Below are positions 22,735-34,569 of a DNA stretch of 64,000 nt, piece after piece. Position 1 is the first letter of the stretch. Each line of letters starts with the position of its first letter. The stretch is from Phascolarctos cinereus. Its lineage: Eukaryota; Chordata; Mammalia; Diprotodontia; Phascolarctidae. The position numbers were made by a program, and so were the translations under genes. The notes under the pieces are model-generated. The model was not told the DNA's origin. It did no database searches and saw only the letters and a program-made list of their open reading frames with translations. The stretch is taken from NCBI RefSeq assembly GCF_002099425.1, contig NW_018344126.1, forward strand, positions 4,366,501-4,430,500. The letters are read 5' to 3'.

Positions 22735-22832
22735 ACTTCTTGGATACTGCTTTTGACCCTAGACCAAGAATTATAAACTCCGATCTGGCTGACCCAGAAG
22801 CAAAACAGATTCTATACAATTTTCCTTTGAAT
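22735..22832 (+). CDS. Candidate internal coding exon, unknown gene
   Basis: A 98-bp segment flanked by a good acceptor (possible branch site cttaac, tract tttcctcactctgtcctgtag) and a consensus donor (AAT then gtaagt). One frame only is open: after two leading bases it encodes 32 residues beginning FLDTAFDPRPRIINSD and ending ILYNFPLN, finishing on a codon boundary. The leading AC completes a codon with the spare G of the exon at 15015, giving Asp, across an intron of about 7.6 kb that is filled with transposons. Composition is ordinary for a soluble protein. I do not recognise the family. The next exon should start in phase 0, and none was found with confidence. Confidence 0.45.
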
Positions 22833-23960
22833 GTAAGTTTAGAGGCTTGTGCCATTGAGAGTGAAGTCAAGATCTAGAAATCAGGGCCAGAACATGCCAT
22901 CATATTATTTTTTCTTCTTTACTAATTGTAATTCAGTTCTGACAGGGTGACAATGTGAATCTACTATTTTTCCTTTTTTTGGGGGGGGGGTCATGGACAC
23001 CAACAATGATATGGAAGTTTTTGTTCCTTGGGAATTGGCCTGAAAAATTATTATATTTCATATATATATATATATATGGGGGTACTTAGAGAAGGAATCA
23101 ATTCAATTTAACAAACATTTATTGGATACCTCCTGGGTACAAAGTACGATGTAAAACTACTGGTACCTGTAGCCTGGGTTCCAAGAAAATTGGCATTTTT
23201 AGTGTAAAAGGGGGGCTCATTTAACCTCCAATTCAGTCCCTTATGATAAACAGTTCTTATAATGTGTATGTGTTAAACATGCATGCTGCAACCTAATGGA
23301 TATCCCATGTTCAATTTTAGTCTAATCTATCACAAGCTCAGAGAATATGATCTTGCACCCACTCTGGGGGAAAATGCACATGTATTTGAGACGCTCATAT
23401 CCAGTCCTGCCAAGACAAGTAAAAAACTAGTGAATTTGGTTGTCAGGCTATCACATTACTGTATTACTTTCCATTTGTCTAATTTCACCTAATTATCATC
23501 CTTACTAATCTCACACATTCTATAAAAGGCTTAGCTATTTACCATGATTTGTGGTTCACCTTTCCTCCTGGTTTCAGTTTCAGACTTTTTTTGTCATCCT
23601 TTTATTAATCTATTCCTGAGTGAACAAAAATGTTTACTCCCGAGTCCAATTTTGAAGCATCCTTCTATGTTGGCAAGCTTTTCTTAAACTTCCCTGGTGG
23701 GAGATTTGGGGAAAAGTCAGATCCCTTGCAGAATGTAACACCTGGCCCTGCACTCATAAAGTAAAATAGATAACATATAACTGATTTAACTAGCAGTTTG
23801 GGTCATTTAAAAAGAAATCTTTTTTCCCTCTTTTCTTTCTCTTAATCTCCCAATCTCTCACCGCATAGCTCAAACTAAAAGCATGTACGACTTATATATA
23901 CATGTTTAATTCAAAAGTGTTCCATGTAAAGATAAAACTGAGATTTCAATGTAAATGGGG
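22833..23960. other. Unique sequence with short simple repeats
   Basis: It contains a G-run near 22980, a short (AT)n near 23060 and an L2-like scrap at 23100-23160. An open frame at 23283-23492 has an acceptor-like ttttag at 23320 and a donor-like gtaaaa at 23419, but its phase does not follow the exon at 22735. Confidence 0.4.
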
Positions 23961-23964
23961 TCTA

Positions 23965-24480
23965 TTCATTCAGGGCTTTGGATAGCAGCCAGAAAGGAAC
24001 TCCAAATGAGAGGCACAAATAGCAGTAAGAAGCACATGCACTATATGACTTATGCTTATATTTAAATGGCCAACAGTTCGAGGCATAAATGATCTCGAGC
24101 TTTGACAAGGCTCATATGGAGAGATAAACAGAGGCTCCAAACTGTGTACCGACTACATAGGTCATCAAAGCAATTTTAAAATCAATTCAGCATTTGACAA
24201 ACAGCCAATATAGCTCCCTTGTGATTGGAACGACATGCTGAGGCTACTTACTAGGAGTTAAAATTCTGACAGCAGCATTTTGCACATTTTGGAACCTATG
24301 CAGGAATTCCCCCCCCCCCCCCCCGGGAAAGCCATAAAAAAGCATTACAATAGTCTGTCCAAAAGATCACTAACACATGCGATGTAGTCATCTGATCACC
24401 TTGATTGAATTCTGGCGACGTTCTGCAAAAGAGACCTGCTGGTGCAGAGTTTATGGTATGGCCCTGACCACAGTTAAAAC
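23965..24480. repeat. Possible ancient CR1/L3-like fragment
   Basis: The phrases agcagcattttgcacatttt, aagcattacaatagtctgtc and gatcactaacacatgcgatg resemble conserved parts of old amniote LINE repeats. A run of 16 C at 24309-24324 interrupts it. The assignment is from memory of the family and remains weak. Confidence 0.35.
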
Positions 24481-25154
24481 AAGCAAAAGGAACAATCAGC
24501 TCTGATTCTAGAGATAATTTAAAACAGGGATATCCTAAGATTGAAGGGAGTCGTTTTAGGGTGGGAGTAAATAGTGGTTTCAGTAGACAGCTAAAACACT
24601 CTCGTCTTTATGAATCATCTGAAAAGTAAATTCCCATTTATGCTACCTAATTAGAAACTTTCTCTTCCTTTGGATGTTTCTTCTCTCATTACCTTAACCT
24701 TGGTCCAATCCTGAAAAAAAAAACACAAAAAACAAAACTAAAACATACTCTACTACTCCAGATGGAAGAAGAATGGGATGGGGAAGAACAAGAGGGCATT
24801 GTTAATGTCTGAATTCTGATTTTACTTCTGATAGCGACTGAAAAGAGCAACAATTCAGTTTCAGAGTTAGAATATTCTTTGGAGTTTCAAAAATCATTGC
24901 CTTTAATCCTGAGATGGCCAGAAGGGAGCTATGTGCAAATTCTATTCTACTACTTCCTGTCATTGAGGAATGACTCTTTTTTTTCCCCCTCCCTGAATCT
25001 TTGTTTTCCTACCCTTTCAACCTCAAGTGTATACACATAAGATAATTTCTTGGGCACTTTTGACATGGAACTCACACCAGCTTTTATCTCTACCCCCTGC
25101 CCCCTCCCCGGGATTTCCTGGTCCTTAAATACTCTTTAACTCCACCAACGCTTA

Positions 25155-25555
25155 TGTTGTGGGAGCCATGGCCTCCCCCTTCCCTTTTTCCTCCCCACAT
25201 GCAAATTCGGTTTTTTCCCCCTAAAAGAAATTGAGACTGTTTTTGAGATTCGATTGGCTCAGGAGTCTAAAGAGTGGAGTCATTTTGTACCCTGGTCACC
25301 TGGATACAAAACAACCAGGACACAAGGGGCTGCTGGGGCTTCAGAGCATAGGGCATCACATGAACAACACTGGGAAGCTATGCTGTGCTGAATCAATGCT
25401 TTATCCTGGATAAAAATTCCTTTCCCGCTCTCAGCATCCTTCCCCTGGTATGGCTAATAAACCTCCTATTGTTGTTTGATAGATTATGAGTGTTTCATTT
25501 CATTCCAGTTTCGGACCTAAACTACCAGGGGACTGGCCTGAGTCAAACCATTACA
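25155..25555 (+). mobile_element. LTR-like fossil with adjoining primer-site-like sequence
   Basis: The segment starts near TGTTGTGGGAGCC, has a TATA-like ataaaaa near 25409, a poly(A) signal aataaa at 25456-25461, and ends TTACA. It is followed after two bases by TGGTGATTGTC, which resembles the tRNA primer-binding start after an LTR. A diverged second copy of the poly(A)-signal region seems to lie at 25848-25925. No coding parts were recognised nearby. This is an old, broken retrovirus-like remnant, and its edges are approximate. Confidence 0.45.
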
Positions 25556-25989
25556 ATTGGTGATTGTCAGAAGATTTTGGAATGGGATGAACTCTTTGAC
25601 AGGGGTGGGGGAAGGATAATGCAGAGGAAGATGAAGCCTGTGTGGCATTCCTGCTTCTGCTGCTACTTCTGGCAATGACACTTAACCTGAGGCTTCTCCT
25701 ACCCCCCTGGATTAATGAGTAAATTTTCAGTAGTTCAGCAAGTAGAGACCAGTGGGAATATACTCTGTGTCCATATGGAGACAAGAGGGGGCAGAATACA
25801 GAAAAGCTAAGTGCCACTCTATCCTTGTTGCACAATACTGCAGCAAAGCAAACCTCCTTTTGTTAATTGTTTAATGAGTTTCAAGTGACTCAATTTTGTT
25901 CCAACATTGAACCTGAACTAAGGCAGGACTGTCATAAGAGCTACTTCTCACAGTCTCCAAGAAGACCTCAAAGGCTTTACTACCAAGCA

Positions 25990-26132
25990 CAATGATAATA
26001 ATAGGTAACATTTATATAGCTATGTACCAGGCATTGTGCTAAGGGCTTTACAATTATTATCTCCTTTGATTCTCACAACAGTCCTGAGAGGTAGATGCTG
26101 TTATTCTCCTTATTTTATAGTTGAGGAAATGT
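25990..26132 (-). repeat. MIR-type SINE, antisense
   Basis: It reads tgtaccaggcattgtgctaa, ctcctttgattctcacaaca, gagaggtagatgctgttatt and tatagttgaggaaat. Confidence 0.7.
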
Positions 26133-26159
26133 GACTGGATCCTTTTGGATTACCTTCTA

Positions 26160-26330
26160 ACTTGGGAGAAGAATGAATTAAAAAATGCCAGAATGAATAA
26201 AAATATAAGAAAATATTACAAATATTAAAATATAAAATAAGAAAATATCAGAATGAATAAAATACAAGAAAATAATAAGAATATCAAAATATATTAAAAG
26301 AAGAAGAAAATGCCAAAATGAATTAAAAAA
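26160..26330. repeat. AT-rich, loosely tandem sequence
   Basis: Imperfect repeats of the type gaatgaataaaa plus tataagaaaatat recur several times. It is low complexity and has no coding meaning. Confidence 0.6.
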
Positions 26331-26834
26331 GGCAGAAGTATTGGGAGAGTGAAGATCATCCTATGTAGGCTACACATTGGGGAGTAGAGGAAGGATACTG
26401 GTTATCCTTAACAATCGTATTTCAAATTAAAAAGATTTTGAAAAAAATATACAATGTAGTTAATCTATAAGTTAACAACAATAAAGATGAACAGAAGTTG
26501 GACACTTCATATGATAAATAATCCTCTCTATGAAATGCCAGGCGTCAGCAAAGTTAAGTGTTGTATTGAGTGTCTCCAGTAAGATATTTCTTTGAAAACT
26601 CATGGATTTCCCAACTATTTAGCTCCAAGTCATTGTCTCCAAAGTAATGATCCTTTCACACAACTACGTAAGTAGCTCCTTTGGGGTAAGACTGCTCTTT
26701 ATTACATTTATAATATCATATAGAACTTAAGACTGTTGTACAATGGCTGCACCATATTTATAGCCACAATCTTACATTTTTATAGTCCTTTATGGTTATT
26801 ATAAGCATTATCTCCTTTAATTCAAATCAATTTC

Positions 26835-27480
26835 AAACATTTATTAAGGCAAGACAACAAGCATTTATTAAGCATTTACTGCGTGCCTGTCACTGTGTTA
26901 AGCGCTGAGGATACAAACAGAAGCAAAAGGAAAGATAGCCCCTGTCTTCACTGAGCTTATATTCTAATGGAAGAAGGGGAGACAATACATAAAAAGTTGC
27001 TGAAAAGTGGGGAGGATGGTGAGGAGGTAGGAGGGAAAATATCCACACGGGGCATGTCATGGTGAAATCTGAAGAGAGGCAGAGGCACAACCAAGAGGGG
27101 AATGAAGCATGACCAGCCTGGGTCTGTCCCTAACATGGAGGCCCTAGAAGGAACTTCCGCAGGGGTAGAAGGGGGACAGTACATGGAGGGATTTTCCAGG
27201 GAAAGAAGGCTCCAGGAATGGAGGGAAGTTTCAGGGTGAAAAAGCAGCTGAGTCATCATGGGGAAACCTGGAGAGAGTCAGAAGTTCAAACTGGAAGGTA
27301 ATGAATTTAATTAAACATCTACTTACGGACAATGCTGGGTTAAGTGCTGGAGGAGACATCAGGTTTAGATATAACTTGATCCCTTTCTTGTAGAGCTTAT
27401 TTTCTTGAAGGTGTTTAAGACACTGATATAGAGAGCTATCACATACCATATTATGTGATAAATGCATTTAAGAAACACAA
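26835..27480 (+). repeat. L2-derived 3' sequence, extended
   Basis: It begins caagcatttattaagcattt, tcactgtgttaagcgctgag and agcttatattctaatggaag, continues with a G-rich body, and a second similar start at 27305 (aattaaacatctacttacgg, tgctgggttaagtgctggag). It reads as L2-related sequence in sense. The open frames on the opposite strand here are shadows. Confidence 0.55.
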
Positions 27481-27934
27481 AACAACAACAAAAATTGTTG
27501 TGATCAGAGCAACTCTATGAGGAAGGCAGTGTAATTATTTTTATTTCATTTTTACAGATGAGAAAAATTTAAGGCTCAAAGAAGTAGCTGACTGACAGGA
27601 AGTTGGGATATGATTAGAACTAGAAAGGATCAGTTCCATATGTCAGGAATGGGCAGCCTTCAGGATCAGTGCTTGTCATTCTAGATTCCCAGGGCAGATG
27701 TAGAGTTCCTTTTGTTGTTTGTTTAGAAACTAGCCTTATTATTGTGTCTGAATGGGAAATGCTCATAGCTCTTAGCTCTTGACAGGGCTGAGTATAAGTG
27801 GCTGAGTCCTGATTCCACAACGTGTAAGTTGGCAGGACTCAAGCAGAAGATGTTAACTATTTTGAACCAAATACACTGCTGGTATCTGGGAGATAACAGT
27901 CCTATAAATATGGGCTTCTCAGACCTAGCAACAA

Positions 27935-28100
27935 GTCTCAGAATCACAGAATCTTAGAGGTGGAAGGGATTATAGAGGCTGATTATCTCCTTAGACCCCT
28001 CCTACCCTGGAATCCTTCTGTCCCGCATCTTTGGGAGATATTGCTTAAAGCATCAGCTAGTACTTCACCCTTTCAGTGACAGACAAGAAAACATCACAAA
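27935..28100 (-). repeat. CR1/L3 3' end
   Basis: The left edge has the octamer-like terminal repeat of CR1 LINEs (agaatcacagaatcttagag) followed by gtggaagggattatagagg, as in the CR1/L3 3' terminus read in antisense. Confidence 0.6.
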
Positions 28101-28384
28101 GGAATTGGTTTTAGGAATCGTTACTATAAATCTAGCACTAAGATTTTGCAGTATGCAAATGTTTAGTCACATGGCTTTTTATCACAAGCTCAGTGGAGGG
28201 GAGGCTTTGATATCAAGTTCTGTCGCAATTATCAGGTTATCCTAGAAGAAAGGGAGGAAATTTATCATAATTCCATAGCACTACCAACTTATTTAGAATA
28301 TTGTTAGGCTAGGTCCTATGATGCCATAGGCCCATTGGTCTACTCTCTGTATCTATGACCGCCTGGAATGTAGGTTACCGGTGT

Positions 28385-28540
28385 TTCCTTTTGAGTTTGG
28401 AATGCCTTTGTGCAACTCTCCCTCACTTAAATCCAATTCATGCTCAAGTCAAGACTTCACCCTGTCATGTCTTTGGTACTCTTCAAAACCAAAGAACAAA
28501 CAGCAACTGCAGCAGCAGTAACAACAGCAACCCTTTTATT
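28385..28540 (+). repeat. Marsupial interspersed repeat with (CAA)-type tail
   Basis: It contains acttaaatccaattcatgct, caagtcaagacttcaccctg, and ends accaaagaacaaacagcaac, then a degenerate CAGCAA tract. The reverse copy occurs at 50999-51225. I know this as a common marsupial repeat but cannot name it with certainty. The 62-residue open frame here is part of it. Confidence 0.6.
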
Positions 28541-29094
28541 TGATCTATTTGCCATCCAGCTTTTATGGCCTCTCTCTTGACAGCATTTCTCTTACAAGAG
28601 GTACTGTGGACAAAGGATTGGACATGGGACATTGGACATGGGAGCTTGGGAAGAATGACTAAAGAACATGTGAATGAGGAGAGGATTCAGTGAATATAGA
28701 AATACATGACTAAGCATTACAGAGGATGAGAAGGTATGGATGGGTTTTAACATATACCCATGCAGGGAGTATACACATTGAGGAAATCATGGATTTGTCA
28801 AAATTTGGAAAGATACCATCTTTATGAGAACAAACTCTGCATGCATCATGTCACAGGATTTTTCAGATCGTTTAATTCAAACTTTTTCTTTTACAGATGA
28901 AGGAAAGAAGTAAAGCCATTTGTTCAAAGTGACACAGGAAGAACTGAGATTTATACCCAGGTCTTCTGACTCAAAACCCAAGGTTCCTTCCACTGTTCTA
29001 CACTGGATGTCCTTAACAAAAATGTGACAATAGAACAAGAAGGTTTTTGCACATAATTTTCTATAGCCGACCACATCTTTAGTCACACGCAGGT

Positions 29095-29730
29095 TCTGAT
29101 GCTTTTTGCTTACAAAATAATGCAACAAAAGAGAAAGAAAACTTTGATGATCCTCTGATTATGAATGCCAAACAAGGCACAAAGCAAAGAGAGCTATGCT
29201 TGCTGTTGGTGTTTATGACTGTGGTGGGGCTGCCCAGTGTAAAGTGTGGATGAAAGATAGATTCCCTGTAGATGGTGATATTCTTCAAATGCTCCTGTCT
29301 CTGAATGACATTGTGCTGATTACATCAAGCCTCAGAGAATTTTAGAGCCTTTTAAATGAAATTTGCAAACATTCAAAAAAAGTTTGGCCTGGCAGTCCAC
29401 TTAAAACAAAATATGTTTGAGGAATAGTCTATTGTTTAGTACATAAAATTTAATTGGATGGACAGTCTATTGAATTGGTCCATCTTGAACAGACGCCAGA
29501 GATGAACGAATGATTTAAATAGTTGGAAACATTTGATAGTATTTGGGAAATCATATAGTACTTTTTATGACCTCTGCATTCTCCCTGAAAGAAAAACATA
29601 TCTTCATAGCATCTACATTTTTTATGGTGATGCCATATGACTACAAATCATGAGATACCACAGTCTTCAAAGACTCAAATGTAAAGTACCCAGAGGGCAA
29701 TGGAGAGATACATGATGGGTGTAATTATTA
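29095..29730 (+). mobile_element. RTE (BovB-like) LINE fragment, copy 1
   Basis: Translated pieces in order match RTE reverse transcriptase and C-terminal regions: a degraded LRFADD-type block (LNDIVLITSSLREF near 29308), GQSIELVHLEQ near 29463, and TQRAMERYMMGV near 29697. Stops and shifts are frequent. The 5' part and the 3' end are missing. Confidence 0.7.
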
Positions 29731-29794
29731 ACATATTAATTAATATTATCATATTATCAATGATGACTTTTTTTGGTGGCAAAATTACAATTCC

Positions 29795-30024
29795 AATTTC
29801 CCTTTTTTTTCTTTATTTTTAAATTACTTTTTCAATTAATAATAATATATTTTTCTCTCTCTCATCTTCTCCCTCTACTGGGAAAAAAAAGAAAACTAAA
29901 ACTCTAGTAACAAATATATGTAGTTAAGCAAAACAAAATCATGCTTTTGTCATATATACATATACACATGATATAATATTTACATATTAATATAAGATGA
30001 AAACTGAGACATACATACATATAC

Positions 30025-30066
<42 letters not shown>

Positions 30067-30078
30067 ATATATATATAT

Positions 30079-30124
<46 letters not shown>

Positions 30125-30140
30125 CCCTCATTCTTTACCC
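29795..30140 (-). mobile_element. L1 3' UTR fragment with microsatellites
   Basis: A T-rich start is followed by ctcatcttctccctctactg and tagttaagcaaaacaaaatc, which match the marsupial L1 3' UTR in antisense (compare 52600). It includes (CT)n at 30029-30061, (TA)n at 30062-30079 and (CA)n at 30080-30122. Confidence 0.6.
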
Positions 30141-30384
30141 TGTGCCTATTTCCTGGCTGTCAGGAGGTATGTAGCCTGCTTCATTATTTGTCCTCTAGAA
30201 TTTTAGTTGGTCACTGTATAGATCAGGGTACTTTACAATGTTGTTGCTAAGGTATAAATAAGATCTGTGATCAGTAAAATGAGATCAGGCTGAACATTTA
30301 TAGAGGAAAAGGAAAGTGGCAAATGACCATTGCCTAGGTTATGAGATGTGGTTGGAAGGATAACACACTGCATTAGTCCATTGG

Positions 30385-30915
30385 TATGTATCTCTCAGAT
30401 CGGCAATGCAGATGGGCAGCAATCTGATTAGACTTAAATAAGTGCAGGAAATTGGGCTAGGTCTCATTTGGGAAATTGTGTAGTGCTTTCAATGATCCCA
30501 AACTACTCCTTGTTACCTATATACATCTTTTGAAAGTCAATCAATATTCTTCTGTTTATTCTATGTGACTTTGAATCATGGAACAAATTGCAGATTACCA
30601 AAAAGACAATGAAAAGACACACCAATGTGTGTAAGCAGATTTTAACACATTGCCAAAGATGAACTTTGTTCAAGAAGGATTGTATATCCTATCATCAATG
30701 ACTAGAAGTGGGTTAGGAATATACTGAGAGATGTGGAAAACAGGCTGCATTTTTCATGGATATCCATAAAATATTAAAAGATTAAGAGGAAGGCCTCCAG
30801 TGTGTTGGGTGGACCCTTTATGGGAGATTTATGGTAGTACATAGATAAGAATTTCAAAGGAAGGAAATGTGTAGCTGAATTACAATCCACATGATTTAAA
30901 GGGAGGGCAAAGGAA
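30385..30915 (+). mobile_element. RTE (BovB-like) LINE fragment, copy 2
   Basis: Near-continuous but stop-interrupted translation resembles the RTE C-terminal region: KLCSAFND near 30470, a degraded GHIARM-type block, and RLRGRPPVCWVDPLWEIYG near 30785. It covers a region that overlaps copy 1, so it must be a second element. The end at about 30910 is close to the expected RTE 3' end. Confidence 0.7.
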
Positions 30916-30917
30916 AG

Positions 30918-31000
30918 GGACAAGTACTTTTGAAGTCCTTGTTATGTGCCAGGCCCCATGCTAAGTGCTTTACAAATATTATCTCAACTGAGAAGGAATA
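30918..31000 (-). repeat. MIR-type SINE fragment
   Basis: It reads ccttgttatgtgccaggccc, tgctaagtgctttacaaata and ttatctcaactgag. It probably lost its other half. Confidence 0.6.
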
Positions 31001-31840
31001 CTCATATTGATAATATCATGGATCTAAAAAATATTGAAATATAATTAGTTCCTTTTCTCATATAGAATATGTCCTTTAATTCAACAGGTCAGTCATGTGG
31101 AAGGAGGTGACCTGAGACTTTTTAGGTGGGGAGTAGGGCTTGAACTAATATGTGTTAGAAGATTCAGATCTGGTTACTGGGGATCTACTAGCCCACTGTT
31201 TTGGCAGGTAGGCAAAGCTGAAGTCTGTGTGCCACTTTTGTTTTGAAATTTTCTTTGAAGAAATGGAGTGGTATTGCACCTACCTTTACATATATCCAAA
31301 CCTACCACTCATTAAACTATAGGTCTGTAGGCATTCTGTGACATTCTAATCAGATAATGGAGAAGACAAATGCCAGGAATGGGACAATAGTGTTGGAATG
31401 TAATTAGTGAACCAGTAGAAGAAGATAAAAAAATATTACTTTGTCTTACGAACTATTTTAGTGATCCTTTCTAACTCTACACTTTGGGGTTCTATGGTTC
31501 TATGAATTTGTGACTGAGGAGTTGCAAACTCACATAACCATAGAATCACAGAACTTAGACACATGGTTCTGTGATCTCAACCATGTGAAGGCTTTCCTCA
31601 CCACTGTAGATGGAAACCTTTCCACATATTTTCTTTCTGTGCAGTTTCCCCCCCCATGTCTTTCCATAAATGAATGCTTTATAGAGCAAATACTGCCCTG
31701 GAGCCCTATTTCTACTTTAAAAAAATCTTGGTGGTATAAAGTAGCACTCAGTATGGCCATCTCTTATACCTTATTCTCAGTACTTGACTAGTCCACTCTC
31801 TCTCTGTTCACCCCTACCCCATCATATATCCTTATTGCTT
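31001..31840. other. Unique sequence, nothing firm
   Basis: The open frame at 31510-31791 (93 codons, plus) and its antisense shadow show no motif and no convincing splice context. I see nothing else that can be supported. Confidence 0.4.
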
Positions 31841-31844
31841 CAAA

Positions 31845-32085
31845 TACAGAGCTGGACTCAGAGCCAGGAGACCTGAGTTCATATCTCATCTTAGACAATT
31901 GCTAGTTATTTGGCCATGGACAAATTAATTAACCTCTCAGAGCCACATTTTCACCATTTGTAAAATGGGAATTATATTAATTGCAGTCCCTGCTTCACAG
32001 CTTTATTGTGAAGAAAGTACTTTGAAAGCCTTAAATTGCTATACAGATGTAGATGAAGATGATGATAATGATAATGTACTATATC
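31845..32085 (+). repeat. MIR-type SINE
   Basis: It shows agctggactcagagccagga, tcctagttatttggccat-like CORE, tttgtaaaatgggaattata and ttaaattgctatacagatgt. Confidence 0.7.
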
Positions 32086-32138
32086 TTACTTCTAACAAGG
32101 AAATAAATCTTCTATGGTAATACAATATTTCATTGTTT

Positions 32139-32148
32139 CATCTATCTG

Positions 32149-32186
<38 letters not shown>
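32139..32186. repeat. (TATC)n microsatellite
   Basis: About 12 copies of the tetranucleotide. It supplies the SIYLSIYLSIY stretch of a meaningless open frame. Confidence 0.95.
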
Positions 32187-32364
32187 ATATATTTCATTGT
32201 TCTTTGGGTTACCTACAATTTATATTATTCCAGTGTATTTATGTAATGATGGATGAATTGGAAAGAGAGCAAATATTTGGTTATTTAAATTTTCTTCTGT
32301 GGCCATTTAAAGGCCATGTAAGTAGCCAAAGTGGTGCTTTGGGATGCCTGCTAAGTAGCTCAAT

Positions 32365-32582
32365 TATAGAGATTTGGAGAGCTGTGGTACAGTTTAAAGA
32401 GCATTGGATTTCGAATCAGTGGACCTGGGTTAAAATGTTGACCCTGTTACCTACTACTACTGTGATGATGTTGGGCAAATTATTTCACCTTTCTGGACCT
32501 CAGTTTCTCAATCTGTAAAATAAAGAGTAAGGGGGTTGGACTACAGGATCTTATGCAGTTCTCTCAAATTCTAAATCAATGA
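32365..32582 (+). repeat. MIR-type SINE
   Basis: It reads tttaaagagcattggatttc, tcagtggacctgggttaaaa, caaattatttcacctttctg and aataaagagtaagggggttg, ending near tctaaatcaatgag. Confidence 0.7.
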
Positions 32583-33287
32583 GATGAACTGTGGAAAACT
32601 TAATCTAGTTTTTAGGTCTAATGCAGTGTAGTTACTTTGGACCATTATCATAAAGGGCTATGGCCTTCCATCAGATATACAGTGGCAAAGGGAGAACATG
32701 AGATCCCATTTCACTGCTTTGCATACATCCCCTAGGAGCACAGTCAAGTATTATCCACTGAATCTCAAAGGGCAGGATTGTAATGTATGGGAAAGATAGT
32801 GGGAGAAGGGATAGGAGGTCATTCTCAAAAAAAAAATCACCTATACAAAATCTAGAAGCCCATCTATGTTGTATATTTTTAAAATCAATAATGGCTGGCA
32901 GATCCCTTAACAGTTTACCATTATCAGGAAGTGCTGTAATCAGATGTCATTTCTTTTACAAAAAGACTGGGTCAGGCTTCTCTCTCCCTCGTTTTACCTC
33001 TTCAATTCTCTGCAATATAGATTATACCTCAAGTCCTACATATCGTTAAAACTATTGCCTAGTTAAAGCAAAACTTCATTCTGAATTCTGTACCTTATGA
33101 ACAGGTTCAACTTTATCAGAATAGACCACCAGGCACTTTCATTGTTATGGAATTATTGTTTTTCATTACTTTTGGTACAAGTGTGGCAGGAAAAAGCACC
33201 CAATGTTCCCTCTGTATTCTGTCTACTTAGCTATGTGGATAGTTATCCAGTATCCTGCCTTCTGACCCATACAAGCTTATATTCTGG

Positions 33288-33830
33288 AGGCTAGGTGGCA
33301 TAATGGATAATAGGCTGGACTTGGAGTCAGGAAGATCTAAATTAAAATACAGTTTCAGACACTTACTAGCTGTGTGACCCTGGGCAAGTCATTTAACCTC
33401 TGTCTGTCTCAGTTTTCTCATCTGTAACGTGGGGAATATAATAACACTGATTTCTTGCCTCACCTCCCCAAGGTTATGTGGATAAAATGAGATAACATTT
33501 GGAAAGCGTGTTAGAAGTTTTGAAAGATTTTTGTTGTTTTAGTCATTTTTGTTGTTTAGTCATTTCAGACTCTTTGTGACTCTATTTGTGTTTTTTCTTG
33601 GCAAAGATACTGGAGTGGTTTGCCATTTCCTTCTCCAGCTTACTTTACAGATGAAGAAAGTAAGGCAAAGTAGGTTAAGTGACTCTCCCAGGGTCACACA
33701 GCTAGTAAGTGTCTATGGCTGGATTTGAACTAAGGAAGATTATTCTTCCTGGCTTCAGGACTGTCACTCTAGCCACTATGCCACCTAGCAACTCCCAAAG
33801 GATTATATAAGTACTAGTTATTCTAGCAAT
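33288..33830 (+). repeat. MIR-type SINE split by Mar-1
   Basis: The left part (ctaggtggcataatggataa to cgtgttagaagttttgaaag) and right part (ggattatataagtactagtt) belong to one sense SINE. The inserted antisense Mar-1 lies at 33535-33797. Confidence 0.75.
33535..33797 (-). repeat. Mar-1-type SINE nested in MIR
   Basis: The antisense tail tttgttgtttagtcatttca, ttttcttggcaaagatactg, CORE gtgactctcccagggtcaca and head ccacctagcaactccc are all present. Confidence 0.85.
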
Positions 33831-33834
33831 CATA

Positions 33835-34560
33835 ATATCAAAGGATTCTAAAATTTCGGGGTTGGAAGAGACTTTGAGATTGCTTAGCATAACCTGTACC
33901 CAAACAACATTTCTCTCTTCAGAATCCATGACAATTGATAATCCAGCCTCTGTCTGATGATCTTCAGTGAAGGGGAATCTACTGAAGCAATGGGGAAATA
34001 TTCGATAGGGAAACAGTCATAGGATTAAAGGATCATAGATTTGGATTTGGAAGGGACCTAAGAGGTCATTTAGTCCAATCCGTTCATAATGATCACTTAA
34101 TGAATATTTGCTGATCAATTTTGCAGATGAGAAAACTGAGTCCTAGAGAGGTGAAATTAGCATATGGTAAGGGGAGAAGCAGGATTTGAACCCAGGTCCT
34201 CTAAACCATATGCAACACCTTTTACAATATAACCTACTTCCTTCCATTCCACTTTTAGACATTTATAAATGTTAGAGTTGTTAGGAAATATTACTTTACA
34301 TTGAGCAGAAATATGTTTATCTGCCCTATTTATTTCTCCTGGTTTTGTCCCCTGGTATCAGAACAACTCATTTCTCTTTATATAACTACCTTTCAAATAC
34401 TTTGAAACCTATTTAGTATTTTATATTTATCCCTATTAAATTTGATCTTATTAGATTCATCCCATCATCCTACTCTGCACAGAGTTTTTTGAATCCTGAC
34501 TATCATACAGTATGTTAATTATTTCTCCTAGCTTTGAGAGGGATTCCATCTAGGCTTTCA
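33835..34560 (-). mobile_element. CR1/L3 LINE 3' region, antisense
   Basis: Matches to the CR1/L3 3' region run left to right on the plus strand: ttcggggttggaagagactt (33860), gttgttaggaaatattactt (34275), a cysteine-poor UTR-like block, then tatttatccctattaaattt and cttattagattcatcccatc (34425-34475). A SINE occupies about 34020-34230. All direct 3'-end motifs are diverged, consistent with a very old element. Confidence 0.6.
34025..34230 (-). repeat. SINE within the CR1/L3 copy
   Basis: It shows ggatttggaagggacctaag, atgagaaaactgagtcctag and gcaggatttgaacccaggtc, a CORE-related antisense SINE. Its own family is not certain. Confidence 0.5.
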
Positions 34561-34569
34561 TTCAAATCA

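Noticed and set aside
23321-23418. Exon-like segment with one open frame (starting LIYHKLREYDLAPTLGEN) between ttttag and gtaaaa
   Set aside because: Its start phase (one leading base) cannot follow the exon at 22735, which ends on a codon boundary, and the acceptor tract is weak.
24309-24324. Run of 16 C
   Set aside because: A plain homopolymer, possibly with sequencing length error, with no function that can be argued from it.
26623-26667. 45-bp phase-0 open segment between ctatttag and gtaagt
   Set aside because: Too short to mean anything without transcript support, and the acceptor is poor.
26957-27259. 100-codon antisense open frame, proline and serine rich
   Set aside because: It lies in L2-derived sequence and shows no motif or splice context.
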